A stretch of DNA of 39,389 nt, taken from assembly GCA_017475485.1 (NCBI GenBank), contig JAFVFO010000014.1, positions 1 through 39,389 on the forward strand, read 5' to 3'. Shown piece after piece: positions 1 to 8,777 of the stretch; position 1 is the first letter of the stretch; every line of letters begins with the position of its first letter. The notes beneath the pieces are model-generated. The model searched no databases, was not told where the DNA came from, and saw only the letters and a list, made by a program, of their open reading frames with translations. The position numbers and the translations under genes were made by a program. The stretch comes from Candidatus Gastranaerophilales bacterium. GTDB taxonomy: Bacteria > Cyanobacteriota > Vampirovibrionia > Gastranaerophilales > Gastranaerophilaceae.

Positions 1-300
1 CAGGGCATTTTGAAACCGTACCCGAGCGACGTGAAAATCTTTGCGGAAGCAGGAGCGTTGCGAAAGTAAAAGCACATTTCCGCAGATTTTCTCAGGAGCT
101 TTTTGTACCAAAAAATCGGTTTCCAGGTTGAACCTACGGTTAGCACGCGATTTTAAACTTTACGCCCTCAAAGGGCTCAAGTTTTACAAATCGCTTTGCA
201 CACTTTATCTCTATGGCTCGTAAACTCGCCAAGAGCTAAAGCGAAATCCTGTCATCCCGATTTTTTATAACTTCTTCATTGCTTCGCAAGTTCTCAAGTT
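1..300. repeat. Structured non-coding repeat element (string of stem-loops)
   Basis: No convincing gene lies here. The stretch is a run of stem-loops: an outer pair GAAACCG (12-18) with CGGTTTC (117-123); an inner pair GAAAATCT (33-40) with AGATTTTC (84-91), continued by GCGGA (43-47) with TCCGC (79-83); the perfect palindrome AGGTTGAACCT (125-135); and a nested hairpin from GCGATTT (147-153) to AAATCGC (188-194) with GCCCT/AGGGC at its tip. The motif TTTTGAAACCG-N-ACC (8-22) and GCAGGAG (49-55) recur at 33850-33884. It may be a decayed mobile repeat or a structured RNA, and it may begin upstream of the window. The open frame at 41-223 runs through the hairpins and looks incidental. Confidence 0.5.
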
Positions 301-314
301 TCACGATTTTCTAA

Positions 315-431
315 GCTAAGGCTAACACAAAAGAAATAATCGTTGATGTCACAACAATTGATGATTTTTGCTATTCTCCTGATATAGAAGAAACAATATT
401 TTATGCCATTCCGAAAGAATGCGCCCTATAG
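315..431 (+). pseudogene. 3' stub of a disrupted protein gene
   Basis: A short open stretch in one frame follows an in-frame TAA at 312-314 and ends at TAG 429-431. It encodes about 38 residues of ordinary protein composition, including EIIVDVTTIDDF and a C-terminus ending PKECAL. There is no start codon or ribosome-binding site. It ends tail-to-tail with the minus-strand gene at 426, as most real convergent genes in this window do. I infer that it is the C-terminal remnant of a gene whose front was lost or replaced by the structured repeat at 1-300. The family is not recognised. Confidence 0.35.
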
Positions 432-1622
432 TGTGCATAAAAAGTTTGTCATACAATCGTAACCATATCCTGTTATTTTGCTTGTAAGGAGCTCGTATAA
501 GGTTTGTCTGCCTCTTTCGTCTGCTTGAACTCTGATTAATTGTTCAGGCGTTAGCAGCCTTATAAAGAATATATTTTGCAATTTACCCGTTTCTAAAGAT
601 TCACTATCCAGCATGAACTTTAATGTATCATCATCAAGGGCATTCATAAGTTCATTTGGCATAGCTTTCAGTTGTTTTTTTCTTGTTTTTAAAACCGAGG
701 AAAAATCGCCTTCTTCTGTTTCTTTGCTTACAATGTTTTTAATTCTGTCAGATAACCTTGTGTCGCTATCCATTCTTTGTTTGTATTTGTAAGTAGCTTC
801 TTGAATTCTTCTGCGTCTGGCTTCAAGAGAATTATCAAATGATTGTTGTGAATTAAGTTTTCTGAATTTTTCCTGCAAAATAGCTTCCGGGTCGCTTGAA
901 GCTCCTTTAGGTATTTTTTCTTGAGGTATTTCATCTATATAAAATGTAATAGCTCTTTGTGCAGTTCCTGTACCCGCTTCCGTGGTTTCTTCGGTTAATA
1001 TAATTATTTTTTCTACATTTTGACCTATTTTATCTTCTATAGCTTCGCTTGTTTTTTCACTTGCGGCTTCGCCTGCGCTTGCAATTGCTTCTTGTACGGC
1101 TTCGCTTGTTTTTTCACTTGCGGCTTCGCCTGCACTTGCAATTGCTTCTTGTACGGCTTCGCTTGTTTTTTCACTTGCGGCTTCGCCTGCACTTGCAATT
1201 GCTTCTTGTACGGCTTCGCTTGTTTTTTCACTTGCGGCTTCGCCTGTTTTTTGCATAGCTTCACCTGCACTTGCAATTGCTTCTTGCAAGGTATTTACGG
1301 CTTCTTGGGCAGACTTTGAATTACTTAGTGCTTCAGATACTGCTTGAGATAATTTTTCTTCGTTAACGCTTTGTGCGATTTCGGCAACACTGTTATTAAC
1401 CGTATTTGCTATATCTTGTACGACTTTTTGTGTTCTGCTTGCAGTTTTCAATCCGCCTTTGACAGATGAAATAAAAATGCCGAAACTGGCTGCTAATATT
1501 GCGGCAGGAATAACTAATGATTTTTTTGATTTTTTATTCGGCAATATTTTTTTATTATTTTTTGTTGTTTTAGTTTTTATATAATTTGTTTTTCTTGCAA
1601 AACTGATACTTTGAATAGACAT
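426..1622 (-). CDS. Hypothetical membrane protein with 19-residue tandem repeats
   Basis: A 398-aa protein of unknown function. The N-terminus (MSIQSISFARKTN) carries a short S-F motif like other hypotheticals in the window. A basic Lys-rich stretch (about 17-36) is followed by one hydrophobic segment (about 37-53). After that come Ala/Ser/Glu-rich amphipathic helices, including four near-identical 19-residue repeats with the core SEAVQEAIASAG (about residues 125-195). The C-terminal 170 residues are charged and predicted helical, without repeats. The composition resembles LEA or apolipoprotein-like amphipathic repeats, but I would not assign a function. The single hydrophobic segment suggests a membrane anchor with the repeat region on one side. 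It stands alone, downstream of menG/ubiE on the same strand. Confidence 0.75.
   Translation of the reverse strand: MSIQSISFARKTNYIKTKTTKNNKKILPNKKSKKSLVIPAAILAASFGIFISSVKGGLKTASRTQKVVQDIANTVNNSVAEIAQSVNEEKLSQAVSEALSNSKSAQEAVNTLQEAIASAGEAMQKTGEAASEKTSEAVQEAIASAGEAASEKTSEAVQEAIASAGEAASEKTSEAVQEAIASAGEAASEKTSEAIEDKIGQNVEKIIILTEETTEAGTGTAQRAITFYIDEIPQEKIPKGASSDPEAILQEKFRKLNSQQSFDNSLEARRRRIQEATYKYKQRMDSDTRLSDRIKNIVSKETEEGDFSSVLKTRKKQLKAMPNELMNALDDDTLKFMLDSESLETGKLQNIFFIRLLTPEQLIRVQADERGRQTLYELLTSKITGYGYDCMTNFLCTL
1042..1255. repeat. 57-bp tandem repeat (coding)
   Basis: Copies start at 1042, 1099, 1156 and 1213. The first three are complete and differ by a single base (G/A); the fourth diverges after about 35 bp. 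The period is a multiple of three and encodes 19 residues of the host gene. The near identity at DNA level indicates recent expansion or homogenisation. It also holds open several other frames, which are not genes. Confidence 0.95.
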
Positions 1623-1723
1623 TTTATTTTTACCAATTTAAGTGACTATTTTTACTAAGCGTTTGACAATATTTTTTTGCTAGTATAATTGTTATTTTTT
1701 ACAAAATTTAACAAGTTTAGGTA

Positions 1724-2398
1724 TTATTCAGGTGCTTTTTCCATAATTTGAAATGAAATTGTTTTAAAAAGACAATATTTTTTGCACAGTAATTTGAAAC
1801 CTGCATTTTTAAATTCTTCAACCAAATCATCAGGCTGTAAAAAATCATTTTTCGATTTTATCAGATATTCATAACTTGCTTTATCCTTATTGAAAATTTT
1901 TACAATAAAAGGTGTTAATGTATCGAAAATTTTAGATATAAAATTATGCTCGCCAAAATCTAAATGTAAAAATCTGCCTTTGTTTTTTAAAACTCTATAT
2001 ATTTCAGATAATGCCTTCTGTCTGTTTTCTATGTTTCTTAAGCCGAAAGTTATTGTTACATAATCAAATTCACTATCCAAAAAAGGAAGATTTAAAATAT
2101 CACCTTCTATAAATTTTTTATCAGGATTTTTCTTCTTTGCTATATCCAGCATTTTTTCAGATATATCAAGCCCTGTAATATCAATATCTTCTTTTTTTGA
2201 AATAATTTTTACGATATCTCCCGTTCCGCAAGCCAAATCCAGCACTTTTGAATTCTTCTTTATTTTTAAATTATTTACGGCAATGATTTTAATAAAATAA
2301 TGCAATCCAAAAGAAATTAAATTATTCATAAAATCATAATAACTTGAAATTTCGTTAAAAATTTTTGTTATTTTTTTGGGGTTTTTATCAATAGCCAT
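1724..2398 (-). CDS. ubiE: Demethylmenaquinone/ubiquinone C-methyltransferase (MenG/UbiE)
   Basis: A SAM-dependent methyltransferase of 224 aa that adds the ring methyl group in the last step of menaquinone (or ubiquinone) synthesis. From ATG 2398 it shows the family signature IFNEISSYYDFMNNLISFGLH (residues 13-33, truncated here to its key part), motif I VLDLACGTGD (52-61), GLDIS, and the family-specific TFGLRN. A longer frame upstream to 2539 exists, but its 47 extra residues have no family match and would overlap the divergent gene, so I chose 2398. There is no Shine-Dalgarno; TATAAT lies exactly 6 nt before ATG, suggesting a leaderless transcript. No other quinone genes are nearby, so menaquinone rather than ubiquinone is an inference from the proposed lineage. 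Confidence 0.85.
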   Translation of the reverse strand: MAIDKNPKKITKIFNEISSYYDFMNNLISFGLHYFIKIIAVNNLKIKKNSKVLDLACGTGDIVKIISKKEDIDITGLDISEKMLDIAKKKNPDKKFIEGDILNLPFLDSEFDYVTITFGLRNIENRQKALSEIYRVLKNKGRFLHLDFGEHNFISKIFDTLTPFIVKIFNKDKASYEYLIKSKNDFLQPDDLVEEFKNAGFKLLCKKYCLFKTISFQIMEKAPE

Positions 2399-2416
2399 AA
2401 TAAAATTATAGCCTAA
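2387..2416 (-). promoter_or_regulatory. Possible leaderless -10 box of ubiE
   Basis: On the minus strand the start reads TATAAT-TTTATT-ATG, a consensus -10 hexamer with a 6-nt gap and no ribosome-binding site. Transcription starting 6-7 nt after the hexamer would begin at the start codon. Confidence 0.4.
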
Positions 2417-2474
2417 AGGCAAAATATATTCTTTATGAGTTTTAAATTTATAAAAGATTGTTGAAGGTGAGAGT

Positions 2475-3506
2475 ATGATTAAAATTAATCCTGTTTTAGG
2501 TAATGGTTTTTGTGTTAAACCTGCAAAAAAAGAATTCAAAAATACAAGTTACGACAATAAAAATTACAGCTATAATTCTCAAATTTTTCGCCTTAATTTT
2601 ACATCCAATAAATATAATCCCTTACCGCCCGACTTAAAGGCGCAGTTACCGCAAAATTATACAATCGCGCAGTTAAAATCTGAAGCTATGCAGCAAAAAA
2701 ACAGATTAGGACAGGGAAACAATTCAATTGTGTATAAAATTCCATACAGTGAAGATTATGCCTTAAAGGTTTTAAATAAAGATGACCCAAACAAAATAAC
2801 CATGGGCGAATTTCCGGATGATGTCAACCTTGGACAGCCTGTTTGGCAAGATAGCGACAATCCGAGAATTTTAATTTTAAAAAGAATTAAAGGATATGAA
2901 AATTCTATTCCTAATTGGACAAGAACAATATTTAACCCTGAAGTGCAAATGCCCGAAGATGTTACAAAAGAACAGGCTGAATTATATTTATCAAAAGTAA
3001 AAGCAATAGCTTCCATGCCTCAAGAATCTTATGATAAATTGGCTTCTAAAATAAAAATTCTTGATGATAAAGATTATAAGCTGGATTCAATTAATCCTAA
3101 TAATTTAATGGTTAATCCGGATGATAAGGAAATTAATGCAATAGATTATTTTAAAGTTCCGAAGCGAGAAAAATCAAAACATGTATATGAAAATTCGTAC
3201 ATGGATATTGTTGCACTGGCGCTTGATTTTACACTTTTGCCTGAATATTTTGATAAACTTTCGCGCAACGGACAGAATGAATTAATGGATTGTTGCGCAC
3301 AAATCAATTCAAAGGCATATCTTGCTTCTATAAAAGAAGGTTTATCTTGCGAAAGCGAAAAATTCAGAACATTTATATATTATACAATCCAATGGTTTCA
3401 GGTTATGGATAATAAGGAAAATGTAAGAGCTTATGAAAAGCGTGCGGATGATTTTATTGAAATGCTGAAAAATCCTTGGGATTGGGCGGATAACAGAAGA
3501 AGTTAA
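2475..3506 (+). CDS. Protein-kinase-like protein with N-terminal FTSN motif
   Basis: A 343-aa protein, not in a family I can name. The middle looks like a small protein-kinase fold: glycine-loop-like LGQGNNSIVYK (78-88), ALKVL with Lys98 at the ATP-anchoring position, a catalytic-loop-like LDSINPNNLMV (Asp204, Asn209 five residues later) and IDYF (Asp224) where DFG is expected. Lys, both Asp and Asn are therefore present, but HRD's His, DFG's Gly and an APE motif are not evident, as in compact effector kinases such as the OspG/NleH type. The N-terminal 60 residues are low complexity with LNFTSNKYN near 40-48. ATG 2475 is preceded by GGTGAG. It overlaps the next convergent gene by the four bases TTAA. 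It could be an active atypical kinase or a pseudokinase. Confidence 0.7.
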   Translation: MIKINPVLGNGFCVKPAKKEFKNTSYDNKNYSYNSQIFRLNFTSNKYNPLPPDLKAQLPQNYTIAQLKSEAMQQKNRLGQGNNSIVYKIPYSEDYALKVLNKDDPNKITMGEFPDDVNLGQPVWQDSDNPRILILKRIKGYENSIPNWTRTIFNPEVQMPEDVTKEQAELYLSKVKAIASMPQESYDKLASKIKILDDKDYKLDSINPNNLMVNPDDKEINAIDYFKVPKREKSKHVYENSYMDIVALALDFTLLPEYFDKLSRNGQNELMDCCAQINSKAYLASIKEGLSCESEKFRTFIYYTIQWFQVMDNKENVRAYEKRADDFIEMLKNPWDWADNRRS

Positions 3507-4393
3507 TCCTGTTCTATTTTATTTAGTGCGTCTTTGCCGACTAAATTTTCTAAAATAGCTCTGCTTGTGAGGTAATCATCCATTGCCCTTGTTGCGGAAA
3601 CTTTTGCATTGCGATAGTAAACATCTGCTATGACAAGTTCTTCGCGTGATTTATTTTGAGAAGCGGAATAAATAGCTTCTCTTTTTTCATAATTTTCCTT
3701 GGTTAAACGTGCAAGTTCTTGCTTGGTTCTGTAATCAACATATAAATCTAACAGTTTCTTTTGAAGGTCGTCAATTTTTCTTATTAATAAAACCATATCC
3801 GTATCGGATACTTTTGAAAAATTATAATTATATTCTTTATCATCCTTCATGAAGGCATTCAACAAACCCCCGCCTATTAAAGCTCCTGTGGCCAAATAAG
3901 GGTCGCCTGCAAACGAAGCGCCTGCAACGGAAGAAAATTTTGCAATAGGCTTTATAATTTTTTTAATTGTTGAATCGTTAGGCTTATCTTCATCGGGATT
4001 TGATAATTTATAAATTGTATATTTCATTGTTTCAGAGTTTTCTGTTGTTGCAGCCCATAAAATTGCCAAATCCGAATTAATTTTATTTGAATCCATATCA
4101 AGTTCATAGCTTATATCGTCAGCCAGTTTCTTTAAACTTAAATCTGCAAAATTAGAATTTATTTTTGTTTCTTCTTTGGTTTGCGCACTTATAACTTCTT
4201 CTTTCTTTTCTTCTTCTTTTTTAAGAGTTATATTTTTTGCTTTTTCTTCATTGACAGATGTATTTACGAGTGTAACTTCAACTTTATCGGTGTTAGCTAA
4301 TCTTCCCTGTATGGGTTTTGGGGTTTCTATATCATCAAGAGTAAGGGAATATGCAAAAGAAGAAAGCAAAAATAAAATTAAAAGTTTTTTCAT
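3503..4393 (-). CDS. Exported coiled-coil protein, paralogue of its upstream neighbour
   Basis: A 296-aa hypothetical protein with a clear signal peptide (MKKLLILFLLSSFAYS). Charged low-complexity sequence (about 50-75) follows, then a conserved block around ILWAATTENSETMKYTIYKLS (about 108-128), a Gly/Ala-rich hydrophobic patch (about 152-180) and a C-terminal helical region (about 195-296). It parallels the protein encoded just upstream (4390-5262) block by block, so the pair arose by an old duplication. The start ATG overlaps the upstream stop (ATGA), so the two are probably translationally coupled and act together in the periplasm or envelope. The C-terminal helices resemble periplasmic coiled coils of TolC-like proteins, but I see no barrel and do not assign that family. 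Confidence 0.75.
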   Translation of the reverse strand: MKKLLILFLLSSFAYSLTLDDIETPKPIQGRLANTDKVEVTLVNTSVNEEKAKNITLKKEEEKKEEVISAQTKEETKINSNFADLSLKKLADDISYELDMDSNKINSDLAILWAATTENSETMKYTIYKLSNPDEDKPNDSTIKKIIKPIAKFSSVAGASFAGDPYLATGALIGGGLLNAFMKDDKEYNYNFSKVSDTDMVLLIRKIDDLQKKLLDLYVDYRTKQELARLTKENYEKREAIYSASQNKSREELVIADVYYRNAKVSATRAMDDYLTSRAILENLVGKDALNKIEQD

Positions 4394-5262
4394 TTTTCTT
4401 CTCCTTTTGGAAGTTCAACTTGAACGGTGCGTTTTTCGTAATTCAACTCGTTAGGGTCAATATTTTGCACGGTTAAATCAAGCTGTGCGACATGCAGTTC
4501 GTTAACAGTTTTTTTACCTGCAAGGCGGGTAAGCGCAAGCTGATATTTTTTTGCTTCTTGTTTTAAGCGGTATTCTTCAATTAATTCTTCTTCCCATTGG
4601 CTTGAAGTTATTGAAATATCAAGTGAATCATTTTTTTCGAGAGCTTCGGAATAATTTTTGTTATGTAAAAGTATTTGTTCTCTGCATTTTTTTAATTTTG
4701 TTAATGCACCTTTATATTTGTAATATGAAACTATTATTTCATCTTGCAAATCTTCAACCAAACTTGCAAGCTCAATTGCTTCCGTATCTGTTAGTGCGGG
4801 GTTTTGTAATTTATCGTTATTTTGTTTATTGATTAATGATGTAGCAAGTTTTCCTGCTGTGTATGCGCCTGATTGTACACCGTAATTCATTCCCAAAAAT
4901 GAAGGCAATAAAGCAGCGCCTGAAATAATGGCACTCATTGATTTTGCAAAGAAAGAAGAATGAATTCTTCTTTGTTCTGCGGGAATTGACAATTTTTTTA
5001 AGCAAAAACCAATCATAGGATTATTTGAAACAGTAGCGTTCCAAAGATTTTCAATATCTTCTAAATCGGCGCGTTGAATTTCATTAATTTTATTTTGTGC
5101 TTCAAGAGTATCATCTACAAATAAAGAACCTTTAAGGGTTTGAACCTGTTCTTTGTATTGAACGTCAAATTCTTCAACTTTATCAAGATTAATAACATCA
5201 CTTGCCAATATAAAAGGGGTGAATTGTGATAATACTAACAATATCGCTATATATCTTTTCAT
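4390..5262 (-). CDS. Exported coiled-coil protein, first of a tandem paralogous pair
   Basis: A 290-aa hypothetical protein with a signal peptide (MKRYIAILLVLSQFTPFILAS). It has the same order of blocks as the downstream paralogue: IENLWNATVSNNPMIGFCLKKL (key residues LWNAT and KKLS, about 70-92), a small-residue hydrophobic patch with YGVQSGAYTAGKLATSLI (about 126-145), LTDTEAIELASLVEDLQDE (about 155-175), and long charged helices to the end. Function is unknown; periplasmic or envelope-associated is inferred from the signal. No Shine-Dalgarno precedes ATG 5262; instead TAATAT sits 6 nt upstream within an extended -10 (TGCTAATAT). The two genes form a two-gene operon. Confidence 0.75.
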   Translation of the reverse strand: MKRYIAILLVLSQFTPFILASDVINLDKVEEFDVQYKEQVQTLKGSLFVDDTLEAQNKINEIQRADLEDIENLWNATVSNNPMIGFCLKKLSIPAEQRRIHSSFFAKSMSAIISGAALLPSFLGMNYGVQSGAYTAGKLATSLINKQNNDKLQNPALTDTEAIELASLVEDLQDEIIVSYYKYKGALTKLKKCREQILLHNKNYSEALEKNDSLDISITSSQWEEELIEEYRLKQEAKKYQLALTRLAGKKTVNELHVAQLDLTVQNIDPNELNYEKRTVQVELPKGEEK

Positions 5263-5277
5263 AATAAAATATTAGCA
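5263..5277 (-). promoter_or_regulatory. Possible leaderless extended -10 for the paralogue pair
   Basis: The minus strand reads TGCTAATAT-TTTATT-ATG: a TGN-extended -10 hexamer with a 6-nt gap to the start codon and no ribosome-binding site. Confidence 0.4.
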
Positions 5278-5335
5278 TGCAAAAGAGAAAATGACGTTCA
5301 ATTGTAGCATTTCTTAATTTTTGTAAATATATTTA

Positions 5336-7471
5336 TCAGAAAAATGTCGGGATGAATACTCTGTAGGTTGCATCACGCTGTGTCATTTGATATGCGTAAT
5401 GGTCGCTTATTTCACCGCCCTGTCCGTCTGAAACAGAGATGTGTCCGCATTCTCTGCCTAACGCTGAAACATTGCTTCCGTAAGGCTTTTGATTGCCGTT
5501 TGAATCGTAACCTATGTTGTTATCCCAAATAACCTGTGCACCCGGAGGCAGGTACTGTAAATCGTTTCTCGATAGACCCGTAACTTCGCGCCATGCGTCA
5601 CTTTGTGCCATTACATCCGCAGCTTCACAGGCTTTGCCATGGTAGTTTTGACTGCTGTAATTATCCGGAATACCGTATGGGTATGCAAGGTCATAAAGTT
5701 CGCTTCCTTGTGTTATTTCGCTTAGAGGAACTCCGTACATTTCAGCTACGGCATTTGCGATAACACGTTTTACACCGCCTAAGCAGTTGCCTGTTGTCTG
5801 TAAACCGCTTCCGTATTTAAGAGAATCCGCAAGACATTGTGCAAATTCGGGGTTATAGCCGTAATTTTTCTCCCACCATTCAGCGTCCATGTAGCTTGAT
5901 AGGTGTTCTAACAGTTCAATAGGACTTGCGTCAAACGCAAAGAGTGAATTTTCTTTTGTTATGCTTGCTGTTTTTTGAGTATTTATCGCACCGTTGATTT
6001 TTTGAAGTTCTGTATTATAGTCGTTATAGCTGTCTTTTGCCGCATTATATTGTTTTTTATATTCATTGTCATAATCTTGCTGTGCTTCATTATATTTTTG
6101 CTGTGCTTCATCAAGAGCTTTTCTTTGTTCTTCATCCATTTGCTCTTTTAATTCTTCAAGCTGTACTTCAAGTTCTTGCTGTTGTTCTTGAAGCTGTTGT
6201 TTTTCATTTTGTGCTTGTTCAAGCTCTTGCTGTTTTGCTTGTAATTCTTGCTGTTTTGCGTCAAGTTCCTGCTGTTTTGCGTCAATTTCACTTTGTTTAG
6301 CGTCAATTTGCCCTTGAAGCTCTGTTTGTTTTGCTTCAAGCTGTTCGATTTCGCCTTGTAAGGCTGTATAATCAGGGTTTGGAATTTGATTGCCTTCTTC
6401 ATCCTCAATTGTTTGAGGCATTGAAGCAAGCTCACCCTGCTTTGCGCTTAATGTTGCAGCATTAGCGTCAAATGCAGCTTGCAAGCCTGTTAATTCAGCA
6501 GTTAAACCCTGTACTTCGCTTGATAAACTATCGCAGGATTGCTGTAATTCCGCAGTTTGAGTAGTGCATTCCGCTATGGTATCATCCTTGGCTGAAATAT
6601 CTTCAATACATTGAGATATCTGCTCTTGAACAGATTGCTGTTCTCCGCTTTCATCATTTTCTTCGACAGTAGCCGCAAGTGCTTCCTGATATGCGGTTTT
6701 TGCTTCTTCGACATCATTTCTTTTTTGGGCAATTACTTCATTTTCACCGTTTCCGATTTGCCTCATATCTTCAAGAGCGTCATTTTTTTCTTGAGTATAT
6801 TGACTTTGAAGCTCCTCAAGTTTTTCCATGTCCATATTATTGTAGTTTTGAGTGCTTATGCCGGAGGAACTGTCATAAGTTCCGCCGCCTATAGCTCCGC
6901 CACCGCTTGAGCCGCCTACAGCGCCCCCGCCGCCACCTGAGCCGCCTGCCCCGCCTACGGAACCGCCCCCGCCCCCGCCGCCTGCACCTTTAGATGCAAT
7001 AGCGTTTGAATCGGCCGCGTCTGATTCTTTTAATGCGGTATTATTTTTTACATTTCCTATACCTACGGCAATATCTGTAATTGAAACATCACTATTGTTG
7101 TTATCTATACCTGCAACGGAATTTAAAAATGACTTAAAATCATCATCATCAACACCGTCATCTTCTTCATCAAGGATTTTTTTGAAATCCTCGCTTTTCA
7201 TTAAATCGTTATAAAAATCTATAACAAAGCTATCAAGTTCGCTATTTTCAATTAATCCGTTTTCATCTAAAGATATCTCAGAAAGCATATCAAGCATTTC
7301 AAAGGTTTCGCTTAAATCTTCTTGCGAATAGTTTGTTCTGATATATTCCTGAAATTCTTCGGCATATTCAAAAATGCTGACATTTCCGCCCTTATATCCG
7401 GTTTTGGATGAACCATTTTGCGCTAAATGGTTCAAAAAATCGCTTTTAACTGTATTAAAATCCAATTTCAT
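5336..7471 (-). CDS. Large EF-hand / Gly-rich / coiled-coil protein with CHAP-like cysteine hydrolase end
   Basis: A 711-aa multidomain hypothetical protein. Residues 1-120 contain two EF-hand-like acidic loops (SLDENGLIENSEL near 67-79 and DEEDDGVDDDDF near 101-112). Residues 160-200 are almost pure Gly/Ser/Ala. About 215-500 is a long Gln/Glu/Lys-rich coiled coil. The last 150-200 residues look like a CHAP or NlpC/P60-type amidase: Cys563 in GNCLGGVKR, PPGAQVIWD (about 642-650), and His677 in CGHISVSDG. I infer a cell-wall hydrolase or adhesin-like surface protein. No Sec signal peptide is visible, so export would need another route. ATG 7471 is preceded by GGGGTG. Transcribed alone, divergent from gapA. 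Confidence 0.75.
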   Translation of the reverse strand: MKLDFNTVKSDFLNHLAQNGSSKTGYKGGNVSIFEYAEEFQEYIRTNYSQEDLSETFEMLDMLSEISLDENGLIENSELDSFVIDFYNDLMKSEDFKKILDEEDDGVDDDDFKSFLNSVAGIDNNNSDVSITDIAVGIGNVKNNTALKESDAADSNAIASKGAGGGGGGGSVGGAGGSGGGGGAVGGSSGGGAIGGGTYDSSSGISTQNYNNMDMEKLEELQSQYTQEKNDALEDMRQIGNGENEVIAQKRNDVEEAKTAYQEALAATVEENDESGEQQSVQEQISQCIEDISAKDDTIAECTTQTAELQQSCDSLSSEVQGLTAELTGLQAAFDANAATLSAKQGELASMPQTIEDEEGNQIPNPDYTALQGEIEQLEAKQTELQGQIDAKQSEIDAKQQELDAKQQELQAKQQELEQAQNEKQQLQEQQQELEVQLEELKEQMDEEQRKALDEAQQKYNEAQQDYDNEYKKQYNAAKDSYNDYNTELQKINGAINTQKTASITKENSLFAFDASPIELLEHLSSYMDAEWWEKNYGYNPEFAQCLADSLKYGSGLQTTGNCLGGVKRVIANAVAEMYGVPLSEITQGSELYDLAYPYGIPDNYSSQNYHGKACEAADVMAQSDAWREVTGLSRNDLQYLPPGAQVIWDNNIGYDSNGNQKPYGSNVSALGRECGHISVSDGQGGEISDHYAYQMTQRDATYRVFIPTFF

Positions 7472-7607
7472 TCAGACTACACCCCTTTACCTTATATTAA
7501 TTTAATCGTATTAAGTTTCTTTTTCTTTAAGGAATTACGAAATATTTGCATTTATATTTACATAAATTTACATAAATTTTTTTCTAAAAACCCCTTATAA
7601 TAATTTC

Positions 7608-8680
<1,073 letters not shown>

Positions 8681-8699
8681 TTAACACACTAAAAATTAG

Positions 8700-8736
8700 T
8701 TGCGCTATACATAAAGTATGGCGCAATTTTTATTTT
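8700..8736 (+). terminator. Intrinsic terminator of gapA
   Basis: An 11-bp stem with one T-G wobble: TTGCGCTATAC (8700-8710), loop ATAAA, GTATGGCGCAA (8716-8726), followed by TTTTTATTTT. This is a classic hairpin plus U-tract, 19 nt after the gapA stop. Confidence 0.9.
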
Positions 8737-8777
8737 CAAATTTAAGTTAAAGGGTTTTTGATATTAAAACAAATCCA

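Noticed and set aside
41-223. 60-aa open frame at the window start
   Set aside because: It runs through successive hairpins, has no ribosome-binding site and an implausible composition.
1020-1319. Several open frames on both strands over the repeat gene
   Set aside because: They arise because the 57-bp repeat length is a multiple of three and keeps all frames open; the 398-aa minus frame has the sensible start and domain layout.
2399-2539. N-terminal extension of UbiE/MenG to 2539
   Set aside because: The extra 47 residues do not match the family and would cover the promoter and start of the divergent gene.
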